Source: Alentia gelatinosa
Lineage: Eukaryota; Annelida; Polychaeta; Phyllodocida; Polynoidae
Direction: 5' to 3'
NCBI GenBank assembly: GCA_950022655.1
Contig: OX465579.1
Coordinates: 43,379,950-43,443,949, forward strand
DNA length: 64,000 bases
Under the pieces are notes generated by a model. It did not search any database, was not told the DNA's origin, and saw only the letters and a program-made list of their open reading frames with translations. Of this stretch, positions 1-12,632 are shown in pieces. The translations under genes and the position numbers were made by a program. Each line of letters starts with the position of its first letter. The first letter of the stretch is position 1.

Positions 1-1714
1 CTGACATGTAATAAAATTAAAGACAGATTGATCATCTTAACGAGGTGCAGACTCGGGATGAAATGCATTGATCGCAGAGGGTCGGGTTGTGCTTTAAGAG
101 GTGATATGTTTCTATTATCGCCCATTCTATATGTATTAACTGTCTTTAATCGTTTGGACATTTAGCAACCTACCACTGTAATGGTTCTAAACCTATGGAA
201 AGTGCATAGTAACAGCGTATAGTAATTTAGTGTACTTGATATGAATGGAACTTGGAGCAAATAGTTCCATTTAACAGAGCAAGCTCAAACACAAGACAAT
301 TTTAGGATCAGCTATATAGTGGCGTGGTATTGACTTCATGAGCCAGGGGTGGTATGGTATGCCATGACACATTGATGCAGGTGCTATGTCGGGGTATATC
401 TCGGGATTGGGCGAATATTGGCTGTTCATATCGTTATACACAGGATAAGTATAGATGTACGAGTTCCATGCCGACTTAAAGAAGGGCTGACTGACTGAGT
501 AAACTACATACCTATTTCTTCGCCAACGTATTGTCTAGCATGGGTGAACCGACTTTCACAATCCTTCAAGCTGTCTATCACTGCTTATTTTTAAAGAATA
601 TATAACTATAAGACCACTTCCAAATTTGACATTGTTGTAAGCTCATTGATAAGCGTAAATAATAAATTAGTGCAAATATAGCTTATTAACACTTTACTTA
701 AAAGACAGGTCACATGTTCTAGGGAGGCACTAACTACCGTATAATTGTCTTATTATCTGGAAGTGCAAACATCCCTCTGGCATACGGCTATGATTTGCAA
801 GTAGATTGTTTCTTAATTAGTTGCGTGTGTGTTTATCTCCTCCATACACGCCCTCAGCCTCTTACGTCTGCTGCGTGCACACCGGCGCCACCTTACTTCG
901 GTTGGTGGAACTCTTGAGACGTGTCTTGATTCAGAACAGAATGTACTGAGAGGTAGAATTGGTATTAAACCAATTTCAAAATACGAGGGACTAACAGCAT
1001 GCTCTTAACTTGTAGGGCTATTAGGTATAGCTGTACAATTTAAGGTAATTGGTGGAATAAGTGCCGGCATGAAGCAATTCATTACAACTGTTTATATTGT
1101 TGAAGGACATATATATGTAAAGTCACACTGTTATGATCAGTCGCAGTTCCAGAATCCATCTATGAGAAGGATCTACAGCAATTGTTTAATCAATACCTCT
1201 TTATAGACCCTCATCTGTGGTTTATAATTACGAAAATAGCAGGAACAGTTTTGGTACTGGTTAGTGCTTCGTCTGTAAAAGAGTACAATTATTTTAAATG
1301 TGTCTGACACTGATGAGCTCCCAAAAAAAGCATGTAAACAAACACTCAGTTCCCTATGATATGGATAGACCGCCCTGAGAAACTGAAGGAGGAGTGTTAG
1401 GGAGGGGCTGGAATGAGTCAGTAATGTAATGCCATAAGATCTTTGAAAGATCTTTGGATCAGCTGTGTTATGCCAGCAAAAAAGCTCTGAAAAATTCAAC
1501 TAGTTTTGAAAGACAAGGGACCAGCCTTATATCTTTTCCCACCTCTTAGTTATTTAGTATAGTAACAGATATGTTATGTGGAATTTAGGACAATCATATG
1601 ATAAACAACAAGACGTGACAAGAATAGAATGATGATGTGGCCCAATTTCATTTTCAACGTCTCAGGATCGGCCACATTAAGAAATAGGTAATTTGGTTCC
1701 GGATAACCTGGTCT
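1..1714. other. No gene seen; AT-rich non-coding DNA
   Basis: This stretch holds only short open frames with no recognisable domain, no tRNA-like boxes and no clear repeat. The longest frame (108 codons, minus strand, 1499 to 1173) has a composition typical of chance translation. A modest GC-rich patch lies near 840-910. Confidence 0.6.
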
Positions 1715-2110
1715 TTAAAGAACTGGTAATATTCGACCCCATGCCCTATTGAAGGGTACAGCAAAGAGAGGGATCTGGGTGGGTGTTATATTGGTGACCT
1801 TGTTTTCCGGGACCACGTCTTGAATGTTATCGATAAGGAAACTCGGAGTGGTTTTCCTTGCTTTTTGGGCGGAGTCGGGGGCACCTAGGTCTCTGATGGA
1901 GGGCGAGGCTAAGCCAAGCGTCACATGGGAATTGATCTTGGCGAGTGCCGTCACCCCCTCAAAAATATGACGGAACCAGTTTGAACTGTGAATGCCATTA
2001 ACGGAACGCTTGATACCGCCATGAATATTGCTACCCCCTACGTCGGCAAACAATCCGTCTCTTTTGTTTCCAGAGAAGTTATTACAGTTTGTGGTTTGCG
2101 TTACCTGGTA
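1715..2110 (-). other. Open frame without an ATG; possible exon or transposon remnant, not recognised
   Basis: On the minus strand a frame stays open for about 132 codons, from the stop at 2111-2113 to a stop at 1715. It has no in-frame ATG in its first part, so if it is coding it would have to be an internal exon or a decayed fragment. The composition is more protein-like than its neighbours (balanced residues, GC-richer third positions). It contains SFLIDNIQ, which resembles the eh1 Groucho-binding motif (FxIDNIL) of homeodomain factors, but with Q in place of the last L. No homeodomain is visible and no strong splice donor closes the frame. I do not recognise the family. A chance frame is the leading alternative. 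Confidence 0.15.
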
Positions 2111-2113
2111 TTA

Positions 2114-3746
2114 ATAGGTGTTCCTGTACGCTATTAGATTGAACGTAAAGGTTCACTGTTCTTGGAAAATAGAGAATTGTCAGAAAACAAAAGCAGTAGG
2201 GGGCAGGCACTGCACAACCTTTTGAACTTTTACTGACACACAGAGATGAAAGCCTTCAAATATTTGACGGAAATCCAACCTACTAGCATTAGTAAGTTGG
2301 AATTGAATAATGCATGTATCTGATGGGGCTGAGTAAGCCTTTTTTTACAGTCACTCAAATCGTGTGGTTTCCTGACTATGAATGGGAGGGCCTCAAATGA
2401 TAAGTCTATCCCTGGTTATTTATTTGATGAATAACCTGAAGTGATCTCTCTCCGCCGGGTAATTGCTTCCAGTAACAACAGTCAGCAGCAATAATGCTAT
2501 ACAACGTTCCTAGAATTCCCATAATTTCACAGATTATTAAACAATTAAAAATTCTTATGTTATCCCTTCTACCAAATTCTTTTAGGAGAATTTATCAAGC
2601 AAATATCTATTTCATCCAGTCAGACAAGACCTTCTTTTGGCAAATCCGATTTGATACCCTGAGAATTCTATGGCATGGATCATGAAAACTGGAAGTAAAA
2701 TATTTTTGCATTGACCTTCAGGACTGGAAACCTGTCCAGATATTATTTCGTGCGTGTTCTTGTACCCTTTTCTATAGATTCAGAGATTGCCTCTCAATTG
2801 TATATATACGAGATTGTGGTGTGAATTAGTGGGGAAAGGTGAAGTTAGGTGTCGGGGCAGATACAATCCCTCCACAAAATATTGGCATGGGAAACCAATT
2901 AAAATATTGGAAAGTAGCTTTTAAATCTTTTCTGAGATTTCCTTTTTTGGAGGCGTTTTAGGTTTAATTGGGCAATTTATGCAAAGAATTGCCAGTCTCC
3001 TGGCCCCGATATTCTGTTTTCCCAAACAATGCACCACACTATGATACCGACTTCGGTTAAATTCTCTTGACAACGGCCTAATACTTCTCACACCGTGAGG
3101 TCACCCCATGTCGCTTTCGGGAATTTGAACTGACTCACCTCTCTAGGAGCGCCTTACACAGAAACCAGGTATAAGAGTATGTTTAACTCTGTACTATCAG
3201 TATGCATAGCACCAAGGCTATGCACCCGCTAATGGTGTTCTCGGATACTGCCTAATCACCTCAATGATACACCTTTATTACCATACAGCAATCCATAACT
3301 CCAACATATGATATAACCGATATTTAACTTAACATCAGGGATTTTTCTTTTGATTTGATCTCCCGTGAGCGATGCAAGTATTGACACACCAGCATTCCAG
3401 AAGACAGAACGACAGAGATGGAACTTTTCCATGGAAATCCTGGTTTCCATTTCCAGTTTATAACAGTTTTTTTCTTTCATGAGTAAAACAAAGCTACTAT
3501 TAATTGAACATCATCCACGCCTATAGAACAGTGGTTTGCACCTCTACACACGTCCTCAGGCCCCTGCCATGGTCAACACCGATGTGGTTTCCATGTTTCT
3601 AGGTCTCTCTTAGGCAGTACATTCCTCATGAAAAATATTTCCACTTTTTCATTTCCCCAACTGACATTCATCGCTCAAAGATTATGAAAGAAAATTCTTT
3701 TGTTTTGTCAAAAAAGCAACAGCATACCAAATTCGCCCTGCCATTT
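2114..3746. other. No gene seen
   Basis: I see only short unrecognised frames and AT-rich sequence here, with no repeat shared with the rest of the window. Confidence 0.6.
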
Positions 3747-4140
3747 TTGCGCATGCGCAATGTAGTTTGTTCCGGCAGATGACAAGTACGTGCGGTACAG
3801 GTGCTGATGTTTAGCGTAACTCTACAATCAGCTGTCAGTCAATAGCACACTGACTGTCAAGTTATCATCCAGCTGATATAAATTTAATCATTTCCTCAAG
3901 AATAAAATGTATTTGACAGTTCTTGATTTAATATGGTAGTGGACTGATTTATCCTACGATAGGTTTCTTGCGTAGGTGTTTCTGATGTTTTGCTTTCGTT
4001 AGAGGAAGTCCTCCAGGTCATATGGTTACAACAAGGCAGGTAAGTGATGGACAGCAGCAATTCCCGGAACCATGCGGGGCCACCGGAAGCACGTGCTTCA
4101 GTAGAGAACACTGATTGGCTGAGACGTTTCATCCAATCAG
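3747..4140. promoter_or_regulatory. Promoter-like cluster: NRF1-type palindrome, E-box palindrome, inverted CCAAT boxes
   Basis: Three classic TATA-less promoter elements occur within 400 bp. The 14-bp perfect palindrome TTGCGCATGCGCAA at 3747-3760 matches the NRF1 consensus. The 14-bp perfect palindrome GAAGCACGTGCTTC at 4086-4099 contains a CACGTG E-box and overlaps an ETS-type CCGGAAG. ATTGG at 4114-4118 and CCAAT at 4133-4137 are opposed CCAAT boxes about 20 bp apart. These motifs are established promoter elements in animals. That they mark a start site here is inference, because no first coding exon can be recognised on either side. Confidence 0.35.
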
Positions 4141-6481
4141 CGCCTCGTCAGTGCTGCCAACTGGTCTGTCAGAGATGAGATGGGTGGATGGGAAGGGGTG
4201 GAAGAAAGGAATGGAGATATATGTGGAAATAGGAAAGAAGGCCAAGAGCGGTAGAACTCAAATGACAATGGATTGGAGGTTTCTTGACCAACAACTCAAC
4301 GTTTGTTTAAAGAATACTTTAAGACTCTTCAACAAATGTAGTTGGATTTTGTATATCATATTCAGGATATGAAATAGCATTTTATTATCCGATTCTATTT
4401 CAAAGACAATCAGTTTTCAAAGTCGACATTAGTGCACTTGTGTATCTCTTAAAAGTAACGAACTCAGTTGTGATTCCATGTCAGTAGCACCGTTAGTGCC
4501 AAGAATACGACCATTCTAGTTGCGGGTGTGTCCGACAGGCGTTGCCATCCTGTTACTCCAGTGCTAACACCCTTCCCAGACCTGTGACCATACTTTGCGC
4601 GTATTACATGTGCATCGTATGGCAACAACAATTTGTCCAAATAAAATAATTGATCCAAATAAAAATGCCCAAAAAGCCTCGACAATACAACTGGTGATTT
4701 CAATTTTATGTATGATGTGAAAAACATGATGTAAACTGTAGCCACGATGTGTAATGCTATTTATGGGACGATTTCGTGCGAATGGCATAGTATTACTGAC
4801 ATTTCTTCATAATTCTTTAATGTTCTTTTTGCGTTGTATTATATCAAGAGGAGAAAAAACTAAGATGGGGTGGGAAATGGGAATGATTTAATACCTTTCT
4901 AGACTTAATGAGTCAGTTAAAAAAGACTCGCCCAGAAATGTACTCAGACATTGAGTGAAGATAGATACAGATAAGACGATATAGAACTATGTTTGTATAT
5001 AATTCACAATGGTTAATGAAATTCTAAAGGGACCCCCCATTCCCCACCCCCACCCCACCCATTTTGTTTCCTTAGTAGTTCATATAAGCAGGCCCCAATA
5101 AGTAAAGCTAAATCCGGGGTTCTTCTCGCAAAACCTCCGTGAATATACCCGTCCATGAATTCACCTGGCATTCTGTTAAGTTTAAAACTCAGTTCAAAAC
5201 TTTGCCAATCTGGACGACACTACGAAGCTAAAATTCCTATTTTGCGGGCCGCTAGAACGTGATATTCATTACTTTGTTAATTAGAAACATATCAGGTGCA
5301 GCCATCCGTTTGGAATGAATAGCGCCGGAGATATCTAGGTTTCGCCTACTCTGAGAGCACAGCGGTATATCACTTCAGTGTCTCCTGAGGCAGATCCGTA
5401 CCTTAAAACCACACAGGCATGTGGTGCGGCTAAGCACTCCACCTGGACAATGGTTGTGGATTATCTTCACCACAGCAAAACATATACCATATCGCTCATC
5501 CCAGTGGTGACGCTTTAACAGCACCAACAGAATAGAGTCACAATTTGTCTAGGGGCCAGCTATGCAAGGGTAGACCTTAAGATGAAGGGAGTCAAAACAT
5601 GAACACAAGAGTATGTGGTACAACTATGAGTGAAGAACTTTACTGATTTATTGATAAGATGGGTCTTCTTTTATACACACTTCAGCAGGTTGACATAGCT
5701 TCTGTGAGCTCCACTTTTTCAATAAGAGATGACCAAATCGAACGGATCGTGTATTCGAATTCAAGAAATAAAAACCTTTAAAAAATAATTCAGGCCTTTT
5801 GTAGAGGGCCTATGAGTTCACTCCTGATAGTAACAAGTCAGAGTGTCATGCAAGAGCGCCCTGCTCCCATGTGGATAGGTTATGAACTAGAGCTGAGCGA
5901 TAAAAGGGGTAAATATTCAAACATGGCTGCCGAACTGTAAACACCAGGGAGGACGAGACTAACCAAGATGGTGACTGTTCCAATTCAGTCAATTTGTTCA
6001 CAAATAATAGATAAGGATAATATCGATGATTACTTTCCTCTCATAGACACTAATATTACGTAACCATGATAGCGATGTATAGACCTGAGCTTTACAAATT
6101 GCTATTTTCACTCGGGAAGTAAAAGAATCAAAAATAAAAGACGAGATTTGATTTAAATTTCCATACCGTGAAATTTAGGAAAAGGATTAAGTGTATCACA
6201 TCCTCACCGTCATTGGGCTGTTGCTGCGGCGTAAAGCACAATCAACAAACCAAATGTATCACACGTCAGGAGGGGGTATAATATCAGGACATTGCAGGAC
6301 ATTGATGGGGTCCTAGTGTTATGGGAGACCTCATCTATTCATGTTACTGTGGAGCTGACTACTCTGACAAGCTCCTGTTGTAACGGAAAGTCAGCCGCAA
6401 ACAATCATATCCTCATGTCTTGTTTGTCATCATCTTCGTTTAAAATCCGCCAAACTCCCACCACACGTCACTAACTCCAAC
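4141..6481. other. No gene seen; one C-rich run
   Basis: The sequence is AT-rich and non-coding. A C-rich purine-poor run lies at about 5031-5060. I see no recognisable protein, tRNA or repeat otherwise. Confidence 0.6.
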
Positions 6482-6582
6482 ATTGAACAATCCATCCATC
6501 CGTTCGTCCGTCTGTCCATCCATCCGCTATTCCGTCCATTTGCCCGTTCGCCCGCCCACCCATCCATCCATCTACCCATACA
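6482..6582. repeat. Imperfect (ATCC)n microsatellite
   Basis: About 100 bp of interrupted CATC/CCGT/CCAT tetramers (repeats of the ATCC type with CGTC, CTGT and GCCC variants). It is degenerate, so it is probably old. Confidence 0.8.
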
Positions 6583-6929
6583 CGGATCCTCTATTCAAGC
6601 CTTCCTCAGACCGTGTCGGAGATACGACGAAATCCTACCCGCCCTTGTAAGCCGTTTCCTCCAGCAGACAAAAGAGCCGGCCATTCTCAGGGAAGAGTAG
6701 CCCCACAGCTCTGTTCATCATTCGAGAAATGAAAGCTAAAACATCTCTTAGCTTCATCAGTGGTCTCATTGTTTCATCAGAGCCTGCATCCTCTGTTGTT
6801 CTCCGGACGGGCGCGTTGTGTATACCGAGCAGTTTCCGGATTCCTGTTTGCATACCCACCTGTATGTTAACTGGATCTTACCTGTAAATTCTATGTGCTT
6901 CAGGCTGTGAGCTCCAGATCATATAGAGG

Positions 6930-7382
6930 AAACCTATGGGAATTAGTAATTCACAAGGCGAAGCCGCGTGAATTATGTAGTGATTCAAACGAGATGGGAT
7001 CGAGGTCTAACACTAAACTTGAATAGGTTTCTGAATTTATCTCACCCTTAAGGGTGTGCTCCACCAGGCCGATTTCTCACCCGATCAATTGTTCCTGGGC
7101 CCTGTAGAGGAAGTTCACGTATTGTTATTTATTTAATTCTGATAATAATAGTTTAATAAATGACCATTTTCAAAGATTTGAGAAATTCTAGGGCATCCGA
7201 TAATGATCGGCGATTGTCTGGCTACACGTCGGTCCAGTGGAACACCCCCTTTGATATTGACTAATGGGCTATCATTTGAGACATAATCCCCCATTGGATA
7301 TTTTTCCTAAATATCTCATGGGCGTTAGATACGAGTTCCCAATGTTAAGTCTTTGGAGAAAAAATACCAGGGGTGAGATAAC
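6930..7382 (+). mobile_element. Foldback/TATCTCACCC element family, copy 1 (most diverged)
   Basis: This shares its architecture with the copies near 10610 and 15160. A palindromic block (AATTCACAAGGCGAAGCC with GTGAATTA) is followed by TTATCTCACCC at about 7039, and the unit closes with GGGGTGAGATAAC near 7373-7382, preceded by the shared sequence GAGTTCCCAATGTTAAG. The two TATCTCACCCC sequences are in inverted orientation like terminal repeats. No coding capacity is present, so it is non-autonomous. The spacing between the inverted TATCTCACCC sequences is longer than in copy 2 (about 345 versus 120 bp), through insertion or divergence. Superfamily not recognised. Confidence 0.6.
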
Positions 7383-7738
7383 ATCTCGTATTTGACTGTT
7401 GCCACGTGTCCTTCATCGTGTTTACTCTCCTTAAGGTGCAGCAATCTTTGATCAAGTTAGGATATTTGGGAATAATTCAAAACTCTATTGTTGTATCAGA
7501 TACACAGATTGTAATTTGAAATACTAACCCGAGACATTTGGGGAACTTCCAGCTCCCATGTCGTGCTTCTGTGTTTCCGGCTTATCTATTTCCGTAGATT
7601 ATATTCCAACTTAAGAGGACCCTGGCTGTTAGCATATTATCAACCATCGGCCAACCAAACACGCGCGAAACTGTTTACATGGTATGTGTGTTAGGGCTGT
7701 ATCAAAGGCCGCCAGGAGTTGTCCAGAGAAGATGACTA

Positions 7739-7877
7739 TAGTGCAATGAAAGTGAATTTTGCATTTGGTGCTGTCCTGAGAAGAGGTAAGTAGTGTAATG
7801 AAAGTGGACTTTGCACCGAGGAGATATTGCCAGAACGTGTAAGTAGTTTAGGGAAAGTGCGCTTTGCGTCAGGACTT
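7739..7877. repeat. 52-53 bp tandem repeat, about 2.6 copies
   Basis: TAGTG(C/T)AATGAAAGTG recurs at 7739 and 7791, and TAGTTTAGGGAAAGTG recurs at 7844. Each is followed by a TTTGCA/TTTGCG stretch and ends in GTAAG. Period 52-53 bp, moderately diverged. Confidence 0.7.
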
Positions 7878-10609
7878 ATGTGAGAAATATATCGAGCTCA
7901 CTCAGGAATGCAAATTGTTATTCTAAATACTACTGGGGCAGAATAATGCCATGCTTCTCACTGGGCCCGACTAATGCCACCATGTCGACGACAGTGCCGT
8001 CTTGCATTAACCATTGTGAGGAATGCCATATAGGCACATCATCTGGATACGGAAATCGTGTTATAATAACCTCTACTTTCCACTCCGGTATCGCAGGCTG
8101 TGTTAGCAGTTAGAGGTAACGCACATACCGCTCGGCACTCTGGTGTTGCTCTCAGATGTGCATGCCTCCATTATACCCTCGCACAAACAACTACTCAGTG
8201 TACTGTGGGTTCTCTGAGTGGCTCAGTGACTGGCCGCCCCGACAGCTGTCACAGGGACAAAGGCGGGTTATCTGTGATAAGAAGCAGACGGGCTTTGATG
8301 GGACACGTCTCTGTAAGATTAACACTAAGTGCCGGTAGCTGCCTTATCTTCCCCGTCTCATGTCTAGAGACGTCAGATGTATATTCTGCAGCGGTTTTTC
8401 TTGTGGAGGACAATAGCTTGTCCTCCACAATCTGGTCAACAGTTGTTATATCTATATATTAATTCGAGAATTTACCACAAAGATAGCAAGACATTAGTTT
8501 TTTTCAGATTATCATTTGGGAACTAATATCTTAAGCTTAATATTTATTCCACAATGCTCAATCGGAACACCTGTTTACCCACGGGCACCAGATCATGTTG
8601 ACGCGTATGGGTAATTACACCACAGAATTCTTTATCAATACAAGATTATTTTAAAGCATCTCTATAGAATCGGAACTCATCCTACTTCTATAAGATCTAC
8701 CCAATTATTCATGGATTTAGTAGATATATCTGAAATTGTCAAAAATATCTCTTGACAGCTTTGTATTATACCCTTAGCTGCTTTACGCGGGTTAAGCTGT
8801 ACAGCAGGAAATGGATATAGTGAGCTTATATAGAGAGAGGAGACCCAGCAGCAATAGATTATCTGCATGGCCGAATCTTAATTACAGACGAGATAAAAAC
8901 GATGTTTCAGAGATGCACTCCGTCTCAACATTCTCCTTTGAGAAGTACTTGACATTTGGGAATCCCGTCTTGTCTAATTACAAACACAACATTGCTAATG
9001 GATGCTGACAGATAGCGCCACAGACACACCACACGTCGGTGAATACATCAGCCTGCTCCCTGTGTGTCCTCGTGGGAATTAGTTAATGATAACTTATTAT
9101 CGTGCATTTCTGTCTGAGACAACTTCGGATAATTTTCCAAGGTTGGAGTTGCTTATGGAACGTTACATGTTGTAATTTGTTTACTCGATGAATTTTCCCC
9201 CTCATCGTTTGAACATACCATATATCTGCCGAAGATATAGAGCCTGAATTTGGACATAAAGTTCAACTGATGTCCATACAATTCTGTTGATTTACAAAAG
9301 AACAATTTTATATAAACCACATTTTCTATTCTTCTTCCCTGAAAACCATTAGAGCGCATATGTATTGGGGTCCACTTTTCAGTGGCTTAAATCAGTCACT
9401 GGTTTGATAAAAAATCCGCGGAATCCTTTTGCGCATTTGGATTTTGTCTAAAGGGGATAAACAAAATAACTGATGACAAAACCCACCTTTGTCGACTAAC
9501 GGACAGACTTTTCTTTAGTGAAACAGTTTCCAGGTTCGTATTGGTGGACCCTTTTGTACGAAATATCTCATTACCACACTCCCGTCACTAAATACTAGTA
9601 TCTTATGGCACACAATATGCCTTGTGTTTCATTGTTCAAATATTTTACGTGGATCAAAATTGTGTTTCAATTCGTTGAGACACAATCCAAATTATCTAAC
9701 TTTTTAGTAAAGCAATTTTGGCTCTCACTAAATTAGCGACAAAAATATGGTGGTGACGTTTGACAATTGCAACAACAAACCCTTGAACTTTCACAGGAAT
9801 GATACAATAAGGGATATTAAATTTTCGTGATCATCCAAGGCAATTCGTGTTGTTCCTCCCATTCCCCTCCATGTACTAAAAAGATGACCAGTGAACAATC
9901 CTTTTAGAGGTCACATGATAGGGCCTAAAAATAGGCAGGTATTGTCTCACATCTGGCTCAAACCCAGGTGATGAGAAATTAAAGGCCCACTCTCATGTTA
10001 CAAATGTAAGAACACAGCGACAGATGTATTATTTAAGCAATTCTAGCTGAATGCTGAATATTTAGTCCAAACTGTTTATGAGATGAATGATCAACCTTCA
10101 TTACATTTCTATGAGTAGGTAGGTGGGTAAATAAAACGAAATGATGATGAAAACTGTGGTATAAAATGATACTTCATAAATAGGGTTTTCTCCCCTGTTT
10201 GACTGTGAAAATAATAGCCTTGTCTCTTTGTTGCCTATAGCTTCTGTGAACAGAAACGCCTTTGTGGATGCCCTGATGACTTTCATAATTATGATGATAA
10301 AGAATACACCCATTTCATATCTCTAACTCAAGAACCGTTCTATTGCCATTCTGGAAACATTGTAAAATCGACGAATTTCCTGTATCTAAGTTACGAGTCC
10401 CAAGGTCTGGGTCAAGGTTAGCTTTTTATCTAGGGCGATTTTAGAACCAAAACTAGATGGATTTTTTATTTAGTAAAAACTTCTCTATCATACAATGTTT
10501 TTTCTATGAACATATCAATTAAAGCATCTCTCCAAAGAATCTAGATTTGGGTTTCACCGATTACCTACGATTGATCCTTGAATGCTGCCAATACGGACTA
10601 GGTTAGGTA
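7878..10609. other. No gene seen
   Basis: AT-rich DNA with unrecognised short frames only. It contains the 13-bp stem hairpin listed separately at 8401-8430. I see no SINE or simple repeat of note. Confidence 0.55.
8401..8430. repeat. Perfect 13-bp inverted repeat with 4-nt loop
   Basis: TTGTGGAGGACAA at 8401-8413 and its exact complement at 8418-8430 flank the loop TAGC. It is a strong cruciform/hairpin candidate. No known hairpin motif (such as the histone 3' stem-loop) matches. It may be the core of a decayed foldback element. Confidence 0.85.
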
Positions 10610-10866
10610 AGATATTTAGAAGGAAACCCACGAGATGGAAATAGCTTGGTCCGTACTCCACCGAGTTTGAGTGCAGAGTAATTCACGAAGCGAAGCTGAG
10701 TGAATTACTCTGTAGTCGAACGAGGTGGAGTGCAGACCAAGTGATTTTATCTCACCCCGTATAACATTATTTATTGATGAAATGAATCACCAAATTAACC
10801 ATTGAGTATTGAGTACGAGTTCCTAATGTTAAGCCTATGGAGAAAAATACCGGGGTGAGATAAAAA
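10610..10866 (+). mobile_element. Foldback/TATCTCACCC element family, copy 2 (best preserved)
   Basis: The left part (about 10650-10742) folds on itself: CTTGGTCCGTACTCCACC and GTAATTCAC pair with GTGAATTAC and GGTGGAGTGCAGACCAAG around GAAGCGAAGCT, giving a stem of roughly 45 bp with few mismatches. It is followed by TTTATCTCACCCCG (10746) and, about 105 bp later, by its complement CGGGGTGAGATAAA (ending about 10864). There is no coding capacity. It is a non-autonomous inverted-repeat element repeated at least three times in this window. The family is not recognised. Confidence 0.7.
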
Positions 10867-12479
10867 TGGATACTCATATGACATCGTCGATATATAATTA
10901 TACAAATTTCTATGCGGAGAAAGAATTGATTAACAATATATACAGATATAGGATGTTTTTAGCACTTTTGCCAATTAAATGAAAATTTGCATTGATTAGA
11001 TGCACCACTTATTATAGGGATGTACCTACATCTGATTGCTATCTGACTAGCCGCTGTGTTTGGTAAGGTTGATAAACCTCTAGTCGTAGACTTTTAAGCT
11101 CTCATGACTTGTCACATGGTAACAAGAGCCAAATGGTATTGCAGTTTACCGAGTTCTCTATCGTGTTTACCAAACGACAGCATGCCCTGTTTAGGAGATT
11201 TCAGACCCGGAAGTATAGATGAAATGGGTGTTACTATACATAGGAATACCAGATGTCTTAATTACTAAATGCCGAAACGTCAATGCACTTACCGTGAAAA
11301 TATTTTGAAATGCAACGATTTTGATCGTTTCATGGACAAAATAGGTGAAGAAAATTAAATTGATTTATTGAAATATAAGCAAACCAATGAATAAAATTCG
11401 TGACTGAAAAAAGACTAATTGTTACGTCCCTTTATCAATAGTATCAGAATTTAATGAGCATTTCCCGTGTCACTTAATGCTACTATTATTTGACAAAAGT
11501 GAGCTACTTCATAACTATTGGAAATTTCAACAACATCTAAGCTATAAAAAGGGCTCGGCGATTAGCCAGACCATGAGTGCCGAACGCTGGAAGTCGAAAG
11601 CCCATTTGGGAGCCAGTCATTTGGGTAAAACATGTTGCTCGCTGATCAATGGCCTGGAACCGAGAATCCTGGTAAAGGGAGGTAGATAATGATACAAGTG
11701 TTATTATAATAATCAGCCTCTAGTGGTAATAAACACAATATAATAAGTTTAAAATTGTAAATCAATGATTTAACTAATGACTATCATTCTCGTCTTTAGT
11801 TCACTCCCTGGGAATCACTGGATTAATCTTGTCGTATTGAAAATATCTGCTTTCATGTATTAGATTGTCTGGCTGTATCTACAGGGTAATTCCATGAATT
11901 CTGTTCGATTTTCTTTTTAAATCGGTTCAATAGAAGGTTGCAAAGTTATAATTTGTCATTTTCCTCCTGGGCAATACCCATGGCTGTTAGTAACAGGTCT
12001 CTACGGCCTAAATGGAGGGGCACCGTAAGGTCACAGATTTATGATGACGGGTTAAAGTGCCGCAACAGGTATCCCAGCATCTGAAACGAATGTTATGTTT
12101 AGTTATTTCCTGTCACTATTGTAAGGTATTGGGATCCAGCCGCCTACTTCTTAAATGTTCCTCTTTTATATGTAAATGCCACGGACGCTACATATTAACA
12201 TAGGTATGAGCTGCTTGTTGATTTTCAATAATTATCCAAAGTAAAAGTAAAACCTACGTAAACTAAGTATCTCCTTATTGCTTAGGACATGATAAATCAT
12301 ACTGACACAATTCATAACTGAAATGTGGATTACTGTAATGAATTTTTTTCTGAGTTAATGGATGATTATCAAACACTTGTAACATGTTTTCATCCCATTC
12401 TCATCATTGATAGTTTGTAGTAAAATATACTATCGGGCATGTAACCCCCCTGAAATACGCCAGGGATTGTATTTTAGCC
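10867..12479. other. No gene seen
   Basis: AT-rich non-coding DNA. A weak inverted pair (CTGTGTTTGGTAA near 11055 and TTACCAAACGACAG near 11166) may be the ends of a tiny decayed element. Nothing coding is recognisable. Confidence 0.55.
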
Positions 12480-12632
12480 ATATTTTGATCTTCTTTCTCT
12501 GGAACCGAATTGTGCTCTACTCAATTGGAACATTGTAACTGTTTTCTGTGTGCTATCTGAGGGACCAGGCGGTAGAACGGCTTAGGCCGAGCCTGTGAGT
12601 TCATGCTAAATAAACGTAACAAAAAAAAATTA
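12480..12632 (+). mobile_element. Possible 3' end of a retroposed sequence (AATAAA plus A-tract)
   Basis: GCTAAATAAACGTAAC is followed directly by nine A residues at about 12620-12629. A polyadenylation signal immediately before an A-run is typical of a LINE-mobilised 3' end or a processed pseudogene. The sequence upstream contains no recognisable gene, and no target duplication is obvious, so this is tentative. Confidence 0.25.
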
